From: Burkholderia cepacia ATCC 25416
Lineage (GTDB): Bacteria > Pseudomonadota > Gammaproteobacteria > Burkholderiales > Burkholderiaceae
Assembly (NCBI RefSeq): GCF_001411495.1
Contig: NZ_CP012981.1
Location: 62,001-126,000, forward strand
Length of the DNA stretch: 64,000 nucleotides
Reading direction: 5' to 3'
Both the position numbers and the translations under genes were made by a program. Below, piece by piece: positions 8,397-16,037 of this stretch (its first letter is position 1; every line of letters starts with the position of its first letter). Below the pieces are notes generated by a model that did no database searches, was not told the origin of the DNA, and was given only the letters and a program-made list of their open reading frames with translations.

Positions 8397-8431
8397 CGTG
8401 CACTCCGTTGGGTCGATCCGAGTGCACGATG
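8394..8431. promoter_or_regulatory. 12-bp inverted repeat at the hydrolase start, candidate LysR operator
   Basis: CATCGTGCACTC (8394-8405) and GAGTGCACGATG (8420-8431) are perfect inverted copies separated by 14 bases. The left arm includes the start codon of the minus-strand hydrolase, so a bound protein or an mRNA hairpin could affect its expression. Confidence 0.6.
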
Positions 8432-8455
8432 GTAGGCCGGCCGTTCATCACGATT

Positions 8456-8483
8456 CGCGGAGTATCATTGTTCACTCTCCGCG
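8456..8483. promoter_or_regulatory. Second inverted repeat upstream of lysR
   Basis: CGCGGAG (8456-8462) and CTCCGCG (8477-8483) are inverted copies, again with 14 bases between them, just before the LysR start at 8503. The equal spacing to the first inverted repeat suggests two sites for the same dimeric regulator. This is inference. Confidence 0.5.
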
Positions 8484-8502
8484 TATTGTGTTGAATCGAA
8501 CC

Positions 8503-9399
8503 ATGGAACCGCTGACCGATCCCGCGTCGACCGCGCTCGACATCACGCTGCTGCGCACCTTCCTCGAAGTCGTCGACAGCCGCGGGTTCGCGCCGGCCGC
8601 GGAACGGCTTGCGTTGACACCGTCCGCCGTCAGCGGCCACATCAAGCGGCTCGAACAGGCAGCCGGCACGGTGCTGCTCGCGCGCACGACGCGCCGCATC
8701 GCGCTCACGCCGGCCGGAGACACGCTGTACGCATACGCGCGCAACATCGTCGACATGGAGCGCGAAGTGCGCGCGAGGCTGCGCGGCGCGCCGGCGCACG
8801 GGCCGCTGCGGGTCGGCGCGTCGGAGGATTTCGCGGGCGCGTGGCTGCCGCACGTGCTGCGCACGTTTCGCGACCGCCACCCGCGCACGTCGATCGAACT
8901 GAAGGTCGGCATCACCGCGTCGCTGCTGCGCGAGCAGACGCTCGGCCGGCTCGACGTCGTGTTCGGCAAGCAGTGCCGGCAGGTCGACACGCCGGGCGAA
9001 CTGCTGTGGGAAGAGCCGCTCGTGTGGGCGTTCGCGTCGGATCGCACGCTCGACGCCGAAGGTGAGGTGCCGCTCGCGCTGTTTCCGCAACCGTGCGTTT
9101 ATCGCGAAGCCGCCGTCGCGGCACTCGCCGCCGCGCTGCGCCCGTTTCGCGTGCTGTTCGAGAGCGGCAGCATGGCCGGCTGCGTGTCCGCCGCGCTCGC
9201 CGGCTTCGCGGTCACCGCGCTGGCGCGCAGCCAGCTGCGCGACGGCTTGCGCGAATGCGGGCCGCAAGACGGCCTGCCGGCGTTGCCGGCCGCACGCTTT
9301 TACGCGTTCGCGGCAAAACCGGACGGCGCGGGTGCGGCGTTGATCGATGCGGTGCGGGATACCGGGCGCAGCCGGCGGTTCGCGGCGCTGCCCGGCTGA
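8503..9399 (+). CDS. LysR-family transcriptional regulator
   Basis: 298-residue LTTR, starting at ATG 8503, which places the helix-turn-helix at residues 12-70 (LRTFLEVVDSRGFAPAAERL, then LTPSAVSGHIKRLEQAAGT). An upstream in-frame start would add residues that read through the operator repeats. The C-terminal effector domain begins near residue 90 (GPLRVGASEDFAG). It is divergent from the epoxide-hydrolase-like gene and is its probable regulator. Confidence 0.88.
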   Translation: MEPLTDPASTALDITLLRTFLEVVDSRGFAPAAERLALTPSAVSGHIKRLEQAAGTVLLARTTRRIALTPAGDTLYAYARNIVDMEREVRARLRGAPAHGPLRVGASEDFAGAWLPHVLRTFRDRHPRTSIELKVGITASLLREQTLGRLDVVFGKQCRQVDTPGELLWEEPLVWAFASDRTLDAEGEVPLALFPQPCVYREAAVAALAAALRPFRVLFESGSMAGCVSAALAGFAVTALARSQLRDGLRECGPQDGLPALPAARFYAFAAKPDGAGAALIDAVRDTGRSRRFAALPG

Positions 9400-9437
9400 A
9401 CCCGGCGCGGCGGCACGCAACGCGAACCGCGCGCCGG

Positions 9438-10376
9438 TCAGTCGCCCTCTCCGTCCTCCCGGTCCTCCCCACCTCTCGTCAGCGCGCTCGCCATCAGCTC
9501 GCCGAACCACTCGACGAATGCATTGAGCCGGCGCGAACGATGGCGCCGGTGCGGATACACGGCCGACACGTCCATCGGCGCGGCCCGATGGCTCGGCATC
9601 ACCTCGACCAGCGCCCCGCTGTCGAGCAGATGCTCGACATCGAAGCGCGGAATCTGGATCAGCCCCATCCCGGCGATGCAGCTGGCGATATAGGTTTCGG
9701 CGTTGTTGACGATCACGCGGCTCGGCAGCGTGAGGGTGTACCGCTGGCCGTCCGAGCAGTATTCCCAGTCGAGTTCACGCCCGGTCGTCGGCGACGCATA
9801 GCCGATCGCCCAGTGTCCGTGCGCGAGCGCGTCCGGATGCTCGGGCACGCCGCATTCGCGCAGGTAGTCGGGGCTCGCGCAGTTGATCAGCGTGAACTGC
9901 CCGAGCGGCCGCACGACGAGACTGCTGTCCGCGAGCCGCCCGACGCGGATCGCGCAGTCGACACCCTCCTGCACCAGGTCGATCGACCGATCCGTCGAGC
10001 CGAGCGACAGTTGCAGCTTCGGGTAACGGCGAAACAGCGACGGCAGCGCGGGCGCCACCATGCGGCGCGCGATCCGGCTCGGCACGTCGACGTTCAGCCG
10101 GCCGATCACGTCGCGGTCGCGGCGGCGGAACAGGCGGTCGAGTTCGTCGGCTTCCGCGAGCAGGCGCCGGCCGCGTTCGAGCAGCAACGCGCCGTCGGCC
10201 GTCAGCTGCACCTGGCGCGTCGTGCGATGCAGGAGGCGCGTGCCGAGCCCCGTCTCGAGCTGCTGGACGGCCGCCGACACGGTCGCGCGCGGCACGTCGA
10301 GCGCGTGCGCGGCCTTGATGAAGCTGCCCATCTCGGCAACCTGCAGGAAGATTCTGACCTGATCCAGCTTGTCCAT
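9438..10376 (-). CDS. LysR-family transcriptional regulator
   Basis: 312 residues from the ATG at 10376 (MDKLDQVRIFLQVAEMGSF), the classic LTTR opening. An in-frame upstream ATG would add 44 residues unlike the family. The helix-turn-helix is within residues 15-65 and the effector domain starts near 92 (IGRLNVDVPSRIAR), in the style of the AaeR/YafC-like group that ends with an ...FVEWFGELM helix. The nearest partner is the SDR at 10564 on the same strand, 188 bases upstream. The regulated target is not certain. Confidence 0.88.
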   Translation of the reverse strand: MDKLDQVRIFLQVAEMGSFIKAAHALDVPRATVSAAVQQLETGLGTRLLHRTTRQVQLTADGALLLERGRRLLAEADELDRLFRRRDRDVIGRLNVDVPSRIARRMVAPALPSLFRRYPKLQLSLGSTDRSIDLVQEGVDCAIRVGRLADSSLVVRPLGQFTLINCASPDYLRECGVPEHPDALAHGHWAIGYASPTTGRELDWEYCSDGQRYTLTLPSRVIVNNAETYIASCIAGMGLIQIPRFDVEHLLDSGALVEVMPSHRAAPMDVSAVYPHRRHRSRRLNAFVEWFGELMASALTRGGEDREDGEGD

Positions 10377-10563
10377 CGGCAGGGAACGTAGGTTCGGAAA
10401 CGCGTCGCCGCCGGCCGTCGCGCGTCGCGGCAAGATTCGGCGGCACAGAAAAACGGACGCGCAGCCGCGAGGCCGCGCGCCCGTCCATTGTCCACGCAAA
10501 CGCGCCATTGCGGTGCACGCCGCACCCCGCGACGTCCGCCGAAGCGGCGCGTTGCCCGAACGA

Positions 10564-11337
10564 TTACTTGGTCGTATAGCCGCCGTTGATCAGGATCGTC
10601 TGGCCCGTGATCCACCAGCCGTCGGTGACGAGATGGCGAATGAACGGCACGACGTCCTCGATGTCGGTCAGGCCCGTCTTGCTGAACGGCGACAGCGCGG
10701 CCGCCGTCTTGTGATACGCGACCGCATCGGCGCCCTCGGCCGGATAGAAGAACGGCGTGTCCATCGGCCCCGGCCCGACGGCCGTCACCGAGATCCCGCG
10801 CGCGCCGTATTCCTTCGACGCCGCACGCGTGAAATGCTCGACCGGCGCCTTCGATCCTTCGTACGCCGCATAGAACGGCGTGAACGCGCCGAGCAGCGAC
10901 GTCACGAGCGTGACGAGTTTGCCGTGATCCTCGAGGTGCCGCCCCGCTTCCTTGATGAAGAAGAACGCCGACTTGCTGTTGACCGCGAACATCTCGTCGT
11001 ACTCGGCCTCGCTGATCTCGGTGAACGGCTTCTTCAGTACCTTGCCGACCGTGTTGATCGCGATGTCGATCTTGCCGAAGCGCTGTTTAGCGTCGTCGAA
11101 CAGCTTCTCGACCGCAGCGGCCGTCGTCAGGTCGCCCTGGAACGTGGCAGCCTCCGCGCCGGCCGCGCGCACCGCGGTGGCCGTCTCCTCGGCCTGTGCC
11201 TGCGATGCGGCACTGTTGTAGTGAATTGCCACTGCCTTCGCGCCGTGGCTCGCCAAATCCCGGGCGATCAGGCCGCCGAGATTCTTTGCGCCGCCTGCGA
11301 TCAGGACGACCTTGTCTGCGAGCGTATGAATTGCCAC
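10564..11337 (-). CDS. SDR family oxidoreductase
   Basis: 257-residue SDR with a slightly unusual cofactor motif, AGGAKNLGG near residue 14, in place of TGxxxGxG. NTVGK replaces the usual NAG near residue 93. The catalytic region is LVTSLLGAFTPFYAAYEGSKAP, with YEGSK supplying the Tyr-Lys pair. The C-terminus WWITGQTILINGGY is standard. The altered glycine motif resembles SDRs of the fungal-versicolorin/enoyl type, but the function is not assigned. GGAG precedes the ATG. Confidence 0.88.
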   Translation of the reverse strand: MAIHTLADKVVLIAGGAKNLGGLIARDLASHGAKAVAIHYNSAASQAQAEETATAVRAAGAEAATFQGDLTTAAAVEKLFDDAKQRFGKIDIAINTVGKVLKKPFTEISEAEYDEMFAVNSKSAFFFIKEAGRHLEDHGKLVTLVTSLLGAFTPFYAAYEGSKAPVEHFTRAASKEYGARGISVTAVGPGPMDTPFFYPAEGADAVAYHKTAAALSPFSKTGLTDIEDVVPFIRHLVTDGWWITGQTILINGGYTTK

Positions 11338-11516
11338 GGTGGACTCCTTTTCTCGATGAACGAATCCTGGAGTGTAGGCACGCGCGACGCACCGGTCAGC
11401 CGGTCGCGGCTGGATGGATTATCCAGAAAATCGATCCAATCGCCGCAAGGTAATGTGGCCTGCCGCACCGACAAGATTTCCGGAATCACCGATCGATTCC
11501 GCGGATGCCGGCCGGC

Positions 11517-12017
11517 TCAGCGCGCGTACAGCGCCGCGTCGATCTTGCCGAGCAGCCATTGCATGCCGGCCAGATGCTGCTGGTCGTGGCTGCACAGGTA
11601 GTGGACGAGCCCGCGCACGGTCAGCGAGCCGTAACCGTCGAACGCCCCGGTGCGTGCGAGCTGTTCGGGCGTGAGGCGCGACACGAGGTCCAGCGTCTCG
11701 CGCCGTGCTTCGCGGATCGCCGCGAGCACGTCGGACGCATACGCGTCGTTGTAGCGGCGCTCGATCGCGAGCGCGTCGCCATCGATCGACACGAGCAGCG
11801 GCCGGTCTTCCTCGAGCATCCGCCGCAGCCGCACGTGATAACCGTCGGTCTCGATGTCGCGCACGTGGCAGAGCTGTCCGAGCGGCGAAAAGTGCTCGCT
11901 CGGGATTCCGGCCCAATCGTCGGGCGTCCAGCGCGCGTAGCCGTCGGGGACGGCCGCGAAATGAGCTTCGAGCTGACGGGGAAAATCGGCGAGTGCGTCG
12001 AGCGTCGTCGGATTCAT
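11517..12017 (-). CDS. DinB-like four-helix protein
   Basis: 166 residues from ATG 12017, with GGGAG upstream. It has the DinB/YfiT-like four-helix bundle pattern with metal-binding histidines at about residue 50 (LCHVRDIE) and near the C-terminus in SHDQQHLAGM. Family members bind a divalent metal and include thiol-dependent transferases; no specific reaction can be given. It lies between an SDR and copC on the same strand, with no evident functional link. Confidence 0.8.
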   Translation of the reverse strand: MNPTTLDALADFPRQLEAHFAAVPDGYARWTPDDWAGIPSEHFSPLGQLCHVRDIETDGYHVRLRRMLEEDRPLLVSIDGDALAIERRYNDAYASDVLAAIREARRETLDLVSRLTPEQLARTGAFDGYGSLTVRGLVHYLCSHDQQHLAGMQWLLGKIDAALYAR

Positions 12018-12085
12018 GCGGGACTCCCTGTCGAATGGAGGCAACGGCAGCCCTGGCACGGGCCTGCCGCCGCCGTTGCGTCACG

Positions 12086-12460
12086 TCACTTCACGCTGAA
12101 GCCGTACGCGCCCTGCGTGCGGTGCCCGTCGGTCGCGACGGCCACCCATTTCACCGTATAGGCGCCCGTGCCGACCGCCGTGAGCGGCACCGTCATCCGC
12201 TTGCGGTTCGACGCGTCGATGCGCGCACGGCCGTCCGACACCGTCTTGCCGTTGCCGTCGACGACGACGATCGAGCTGAACGCCGGCTCCAGCGGCTCGG
12301 TGAAGTCGATCGTGACGGCAGCCGGTGCGGCGGCCACCGCCGCGCCCGCCGCCGGGTCGCTCTTCGCGAGATGCGCGTGCGCGAACGCAACCGACGAGAC
12401 GGTTGCGGCGAGGATGACGGCGGCAGCCTTGCGGCCGAACGGGAACGATGCGAAAGGCAT
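12086..12460 (-). CDS. copC: CopC-domain periplasmic copper-binding protein
   Basis: 124 residues with an N-terminal signal peptide (AAAVILAATVSSVAFA) cleaved before HAHLAKSDPA. The mature N-terminal histidine and a later His in ATDGHRTQGAY are the usual Cu(II) ligands of CopC. It lacks the Met-rich Cu(I) site of some members and is not followed by copD, which normally encodes the membrane partner. It probably acts as a periplasmic copper chaperone. The multicopper oxidase at 47774 is far away. Confidence 0.85.
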   Translation of the reverse strand: MPFASFPFGRKAAAVILAATVSSVAFAHAHLAKSDPAAGAAVAAAPAAVTIDFTEPLEPAFSSIVVVDGNGKTVSDGRARIDASNRKRMTVPLTAVGTGAYTVKWVAVATDGHRTQGAYGFSVK

Positions 12461-12574
12461 GGACTTTCCGTGAAGAATGAACGGGCGCCGCGCCCCGCGC
12501 GGCGTACCGGCAGCTTACCAGCGCATGCGGGTTCACGCCGGCCGCGCGCCGCCGCTTGATAGAATGCGCGCGCT

Positions 12575-13291
12575 ATGGATCTCGAAAGCATTCTCTACAC
12601 CCAGGGCTTCGGCTCGCGCCGCCAGTGCCGCGGCCTGATCGAAGCGGGCCGCGTCAGCGTGGCGGGCGCGCGCGCGGCCGACCCCGACGCCGCGTTCGAT
12701 ACCGACGGCCTTGTGTTCTCGGTCGACGATACGGCGTGGCCGTTCCACGCGCGCGCGTATCTCGCGCTCAACAAGCCGGCCGGCTACGAGTGTTCGCGCG
12801 ATCCGCAACACCACGCGAGCGTGTTCAGCCTGCTGCCCGCGCCGCTCGTCGCGCGCGGCGTGCAGTGCGTCGGACGTCTCGACCAGGACACGACGGGCCT
12901 GCTGCTGCTGTCGGACGACGGCCAGTTCGTGCACGCGTACACGTCGCCGAAGCGCAAGGTGCCGAAGACCTACGTGGCCACCGTGCGCCACCCGCTCGAC
13001 GATGCGCAGCTGAATGCGCTGCGCACCGGCGTGCAGCTGCACGGCGAGCCGAAGCCGATCGCGGCGGTCGCCGCCGACGCGCGCGCACCGCACGCGCTCG
13101 CGCTGACCGTCCTCGAAGGCAAGTATCACCAGGTCAAGCGCATGGTCGCGGCGGCGAGCAATCGCGTCGAAGCGCTGCATCGCGAAAGCATCGGCGGCTT
13201 CGCGCTGCCGGGCGATCTCGCACCGGGTGCGTGGCGCTGGCTCGATGACGCCGACCTTTCAGCGCTGCGCAATTCCGTCGAAACCCTGTAA
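12575..13291 (+). CDS. rsuA: 16S rRNA pseudouridine synthase, RsuA family
   Basis: 238 residues. The N-terminal S4-like RNA-binding part covers about residues 1-60 (LYTQGFGSRRQCRGLIEAGRV). The catalytic core follows, with GRLDQDTTGLLLLSDDG near 108; its Asp is the nucleophile of RsuA/RluB/RluE/RluF enzymes. The later GKYHQVKRMVAAASNRV motif is also typical. RsuA makes pseudouridine 516 in 16S rRNA; the S4 domain separates this protein from the shorter RluE at 54435. Confidence 0.88.
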   Translation: MDLESILYTQGFGSRRQCRGLIEAGRVSVAGARAADPDAAFDTDGLVFSVDDTAWPFHARAYLALNKPAGYECSRDPQHHASVFSLLPAPLVARGVQCVGRLDQDTTGLLLLSDDGQFVHAYTSPKRKVPKTYVATVRHPLDDAQLNALRTGVQLHGEPKPIAAVAADARAPHALALTVLEGKYHQVKRMVAAASNRVEALHRESIGGFALPGDLAPGAWRWLDDADLSALRNSVETL

Positions 13292-13349
13292 GGGAAAATC
13301 CGCACGACCGTTCGACGTCCGGCCTCATCCCTGCCGCATGTTCCCCCGC

Positions 13350-13355
13350 TATACT
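13350..13355 (+). promoter_or_regulatory. Probable -10 element for the small membrane protein
   Basis: TATACT lies 42 bases before the ATG at 13397 in a GC-rich context and matches the sigma-70 -10 consensus at five of six positions. The -35 element is not clear. Confidence 0.4.
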
Positions 13356-13396
13356 GAAATGACAAGCTGTACGAGCAGCGATGCAGGGGAGACATC

Positions 13397-13585
13397 ATGA
13401 ACATCAACCATACTTTCGAACTGTCGTACATGATGATCGCGTTCGCGGTCATCGGTGTCATCGTGATCGGCGGCCTGCTGGCCGCGATGCACCTGAAGCA
13501 CAAATATCATCCGAACCTGATTGGCGCGCTGATCGGCGCGCTGCTGTGCTTCCTGCTGATCGAGGCATTACCGGCGCTGACCTGA
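13397..13585 (+). CDS. Small inner-membrane protein, 62 residues
   Basis: Two predicted transmembrane helices, about residues 8-30 (LSYMMIAFAVIGVIVIGGLL) and 41-58 (LIGALIGALLCFLLIEAL), are joined by a short basic and histidine-containing loop (MHLKHKYHPN). GGGGAGACATC provides the ribosome-binding site. The gene is monocistronic and its 3' end overlaps the convergent gene at 13568 by 18 bases. I do not recognise a named family. Confidence 0.7.
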   Translation: MNINHTFELSYMMIAFAVIGVIVIGGLLAAMHLKHKYHPNLIGALIGALLCFLLIEALPALT

Positions 13586-14629
13586 CGCGCTGCCCGGCGC
13601 GAGCGTTTGAAGGAAATCGTCTACGGTCGGATACCGCAACGTCACGCACAATTCGGCCTTGAGCCGTGCGTTGGACAGGCGCCGCGACTCGCGCATGAAC
13701 GACAGCAGGGTCGGCTCGAGCTGACGCTCGGCGTCCGCGCGGCTGACGCGTGGCGGCCTCGGCAGGCGCAGCGCCTGCGCGACCCGGTCGAAATATTCCC
13801 CCATCCGCAGTTCGCTGTCGTCCGACGCGTGCACGGCGCGCGCCGGCTTGCCGCGTTCGGCCGCGCGGCGCAGGATCGCCGCGAGATCGTCCGCGTGGAT
13901 GTGGTTCGTGTAGACGTCGTCGGCCGGCTCGAGTGCCGGCGTGCCGCGCTCGAGCCGTGCGACCGGCAGGCGGTTCGCCGCGTAGATGCCCGGAATGCGC
14001 ACGATGCGCGCGGACAGCACGCCGCGCACCGTCGCCGCGCGCAGTTGCCGCTCGGCCGACACGCGTCGGAACGCGCGCGGATTCGCGGGACGCAAGGGCT
14101 GCGTCTCGTCGATGCGCGCGCCGCCGCAGTCGCCGTATACGCCCGTCGTACTCGCGTAGACGAGCCTCGGCGCGCGAAGGCCGTCGGGTACAATACGCGC
14201 TCCCCGAACGGGTGCGCCGGCCTGCCGTGCAGCGGTGCGCAGCGTTCGGAGCCGGCCGACCGCCGGCGCTGGTGAAGTCGATGGACGACGCGCGGGCACG
14301 GTCGTTGCGGCGATCAGCGCACGCGTGCGCCGGTCGTCGCGGCCGTCGGATTGCGGCGGCGCGAGATGCAGGATCGTGCGGGCCAGACCCGCAAGGCGGC
14401 CGAGCGTCGCCCGGCGATCGAGATCGCCGACGATCGGCGTCGCGCCCGCGGCACGCAGTTCGTCGCGGCGGGCCGGGTGGCTCGTCAGCGCGAAGATCCG
14501 CAGGTTGCGATGCGTGTCGCGCCATTGCGCAACGCAGCGCATGCCGACGTCGCCGCAGCCGACGATCAATGCGCGCGGCCGGCGCAGGATTCGAGTCGCG
14601 ATCATGTTGGTTGCGAAATCAGTAGCCAC
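13568..14629 (-). CDS. NAD(P)-binding epimerase/SDR-like protein, YeeZ type
   Basis: Up to 353 residues; an internal ATG at 14605 would give 345. A Rossmann start ALIVGCGDVGMRC lies near residue 19, and the extended-SDR motif YASTTGVYGD near 153 supplies Ser/Tyr. TNHIHADDLAAI is the usual late motif of this subfamily. It resembles E. coli YeeZ and relatives annotated as NAD-dependent epimerases; the substrate is unknown. Residues 105-150 contain a low-complexity Arg/Ala/Thr insert not expected of the fold. Confidence 0.8.
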   Translation of the reverse strand: MATDFATNMIATRILRRPRALIVGCGDVGMRCVAQWRDTHRNLRIFALTSHPARRDELRAAGATPIVGDLDRRATLGRLAGLARTILHLAPPQSDGRDDRRTRALIAATTVPARRPSTSPAPAVGRLRTLRTAARQAGAPVRGARIVPDGLRAPRLVYASTTGVYGDCGGARIDETQPLRPANPRAFRRVSAERQLRAATVRGVLSARIVRIPGIYAANRLPVARLERGTPALEPADDVYTNHIHADDLAAILRRAAERGKPARAVHASDDSELRMGEYFDRVAQALRLPRPPRVSRADAERQLEPTLLSFMRESRRLSNARLKAELCVTLRYPTVDDFLQTLAPGSASGQRR

Positions 14630-14712
14630 CGTTGCGCGACGCGCAACGGGCTTGCATTGTAGCTGCCGTGCTCGACATGCACGGTCCCCACATTTTGTTC
14701 TAGTTTGGTTCT

Positions 14713-15744
14713 ATGGCATTCAACGTCACTCTCAAGCAAAGCGGCCGGCAATTCCAGGTCGAGTCGGATGAAACCGTGCTGGCGGCTGCGCTGCGCCAGA
14801 ACGTCCATCTGCCGTACGGCTGCAAGAACGGCGCGTGCGGCTCCTGCAAGGGCCAGATCGTGTCGGGCCAGATCGAACAGGGCCCGCACGCCGCGTCGGC
14901 GCTGTCCAACGACGAGCGCACGCGCGGCCTCGCGCTGCTGTGCTGCTCGAAGGCGCAGTGCGATCTCGAAATCGATGTGCGCGAAATCGCCGGCGTCGAC
15001 GGCGTGCAGGTCAAGAAGCTGCCGTGCCGGATCGCCGCGCTCGAACGCAAGGCCGACGACGTGATGGTCGTGAAGCTGCAGTTGCCCGCCAACGAACGCC
15101 TGCAGTATCTCGCGGGCCAGTACGTCGAGTTCATCCTGAAGGACGGCTCGCGCCGCAGCTACTCGATGGCGAACGCGCCGCACGAGGAAGGCCCGATCGA
15201 GCTGCACATCCGCCACATGCCGGGCGGCAAGTTCACCGACCACGTGTTCGGCGCGATGAAGGAGCGCGACATCCTGCGCTTCGAGGGCCCGCTCGGCACG
15301 TTCTTCCTGCGCGAGGATTCCGACAAGCCGATCGTGCTGCTCGCATCGGGTACGGGCTTCGCACCGATCAAGGCAATCATCGAGCACGTGAAGCACACGG
15401 GCATCACGCGCCCGATGACGCTCTACTGGGGCGCGCGCCGCAAGAAGGACATCTACCTCGACGAGCTCGCCGAGCAGTGGGCACGCGAGATCCCGAATTT
15501 CAAGTACGTGCCCGTGCTCTCCGAGCCGGACGCCGGCGACCAGTGGACGGGCCGCACCGGCTTCGTCCATCGCGCCGTGATCGAGGATCTGCCCGACCTG
15601 TCGGGCTACCAGGTGTACGCGTGCGGCGCGCCGGTGATGGTCGAATCCGCGCAGCGCGACTTCACGCAGCACCACGCGCTGCCGGCCGACGAGTTCTACG
15701 CCGACTCGTTCACGAGCGCCGCCGATCTCGCGCATCCGGTCTGA
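14713..15744 (+). CDS. Ferredoxin/flavin-dependent NAD(P)H reductase (CDP-6-deoxy-glucoseen reductase-like)
   Basis: 343-residue fusion. A plant-type 2Fe-2S ferredoxin domain has C37, C42 and C45 (CKNGACGSC) and a fourth cysteine at 77 or 78. It is followed by a ferredoxin-NADP reductase module with the FAD motif RSYSMANAP near 148 and the NAD motif GTGFAPIKA near 215. Such proteins pass electrons from NAD(P)H through FAD to the 2Fe-2S cluster. Annotation transfer usually calls them CDP-6-deoxy-delta-3,4-glucoseen reductase, but no sugar-pathway genes are adjacent, so the partner is unknown. Confidence 0.87.
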   Translation: MAFNVTLKQSGRQFQVESDETVLAAALRQNVHLPYGCKNGACGSCKGQIVSGQIEQGPHAASALSNDERTRGLALLCCSKAQCDLEIDVREIAGVDGVQVKKLPCRIAALERKADDVMVVKLQLPANERLQYLAGQYVEFILKDGSRRSYSMANAPHEEGPIELHIRHMPGGKFTDHVFGAMKERDILRFEGPLGTFFLREDSDKPIVLLASGTGFAPIKAIIEHVKHTGITRPMTLYWGARRKKDIYLDELAEQWAREIPNFKYVPVLSEPDAGDQWTGRTGFVHRAVIEDLPDLSGYQVYACGAPVMVESAQRDFTQHHALPADEFYADSFTSAADLAHPV

Positions 15745-15805
15745 CACCCGCGCACCCGCGTCCCGCGTTGCGCACCGCGATGTCACATCCGTGGCATCGC
15801 GGCGG

Positions 15806-15835
15806 TTTACAGTGAGGCGCGGGATGCCTTATGCT
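15806..15835 (+). promoter_or_regulatory. Candidate promoter for the argD leader
   Basis: TTTACA (15806-15811) and TATGCT (15830-15835) are separated by 18 bases. A start 6-8 bases after the -10 would fall at about 15841-15843, on the ATG of the Arg-rich short ORF, which would then be leaderless. This is not mapped experimentally. Confidence 0.45.
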
Positions 15836-15842
15836 TGCGCAC

Positions 15843-15926
15843 ATGAACTGCTTCCTGTCCGCCCTTCGACGTCGCCGCTCGCCGCTCCGCCCGGATGCCG
15901 CAGGCTCGTCACGGACTCGCGCGTAA
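15843..15926 (+). CDS. Candidate Arg-rich leader peptide upstream of argD
   Basis: Short ORF of 27 codons with seven arginines, four of them consecutive (LSALRRRRSPLRP, then RTRA). It ends at TAA 15924-15926 inside the left arm of a hairpin and about 110 bases before the aminotransferase start. An in-frame ATG at 15831 would add four residues. Arg codons, a following hairpin, a terminator and then an arginine-pathway gene are the parts expected for ribosome-mediated attenuation. Translation is not proven; RRRR codons can also arise by chance in GC-rich DNA. Confidence 0.45.
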   Translation: MNCFLSALRRRRSPLRPDAAGSSRTRA

Positions 15927-15952
15927 CCCCCACACCGCCTCACCGGTTACGC
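15921..15952 (+). promoter_or_regulatory. Hairpin overlapping leader stop codon
   Basis: GCGTAACC (15921-15928) and GGTTACGC (15945-15952) form a perfect 8-bp stem with a 16-base loop. The leader peptide stop codon lies within the left arm, so a terminating or stalled ribosome would open it. Confidence 0.5.
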
Positions 15953-15971
15953 ACAAGCTGTTCGACCCACC

Positions 15972-15997
15972 AGCCACGGCCTTCCGTGGCTTTTTTA
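15972..15997 (+). terminator. Terminator in the argD leader (attenuator candidate)
   Basis: AGCCACGG (15972-15979) pairs with CCGTGGCT (15984-15991), followed by TTTTTTA. It lies 40 bases upstream of the aminotransferase start and is oriented to stop transcription into it. Confidence 0.75.
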
Positions 15998-16037
15998 TTG
16001 CCTGTTTCCCTTTCAACGCCCGCTGGAGTCTGCTGCC

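Noticed and set aside
10377..10508. Extended N-terminus of the third LysR protein
   Set aside because: LysR proteins begin a few residues before the helix-turn-helix; MDKLDQVRIF at 10376 fits and the extra 44 residues do not.
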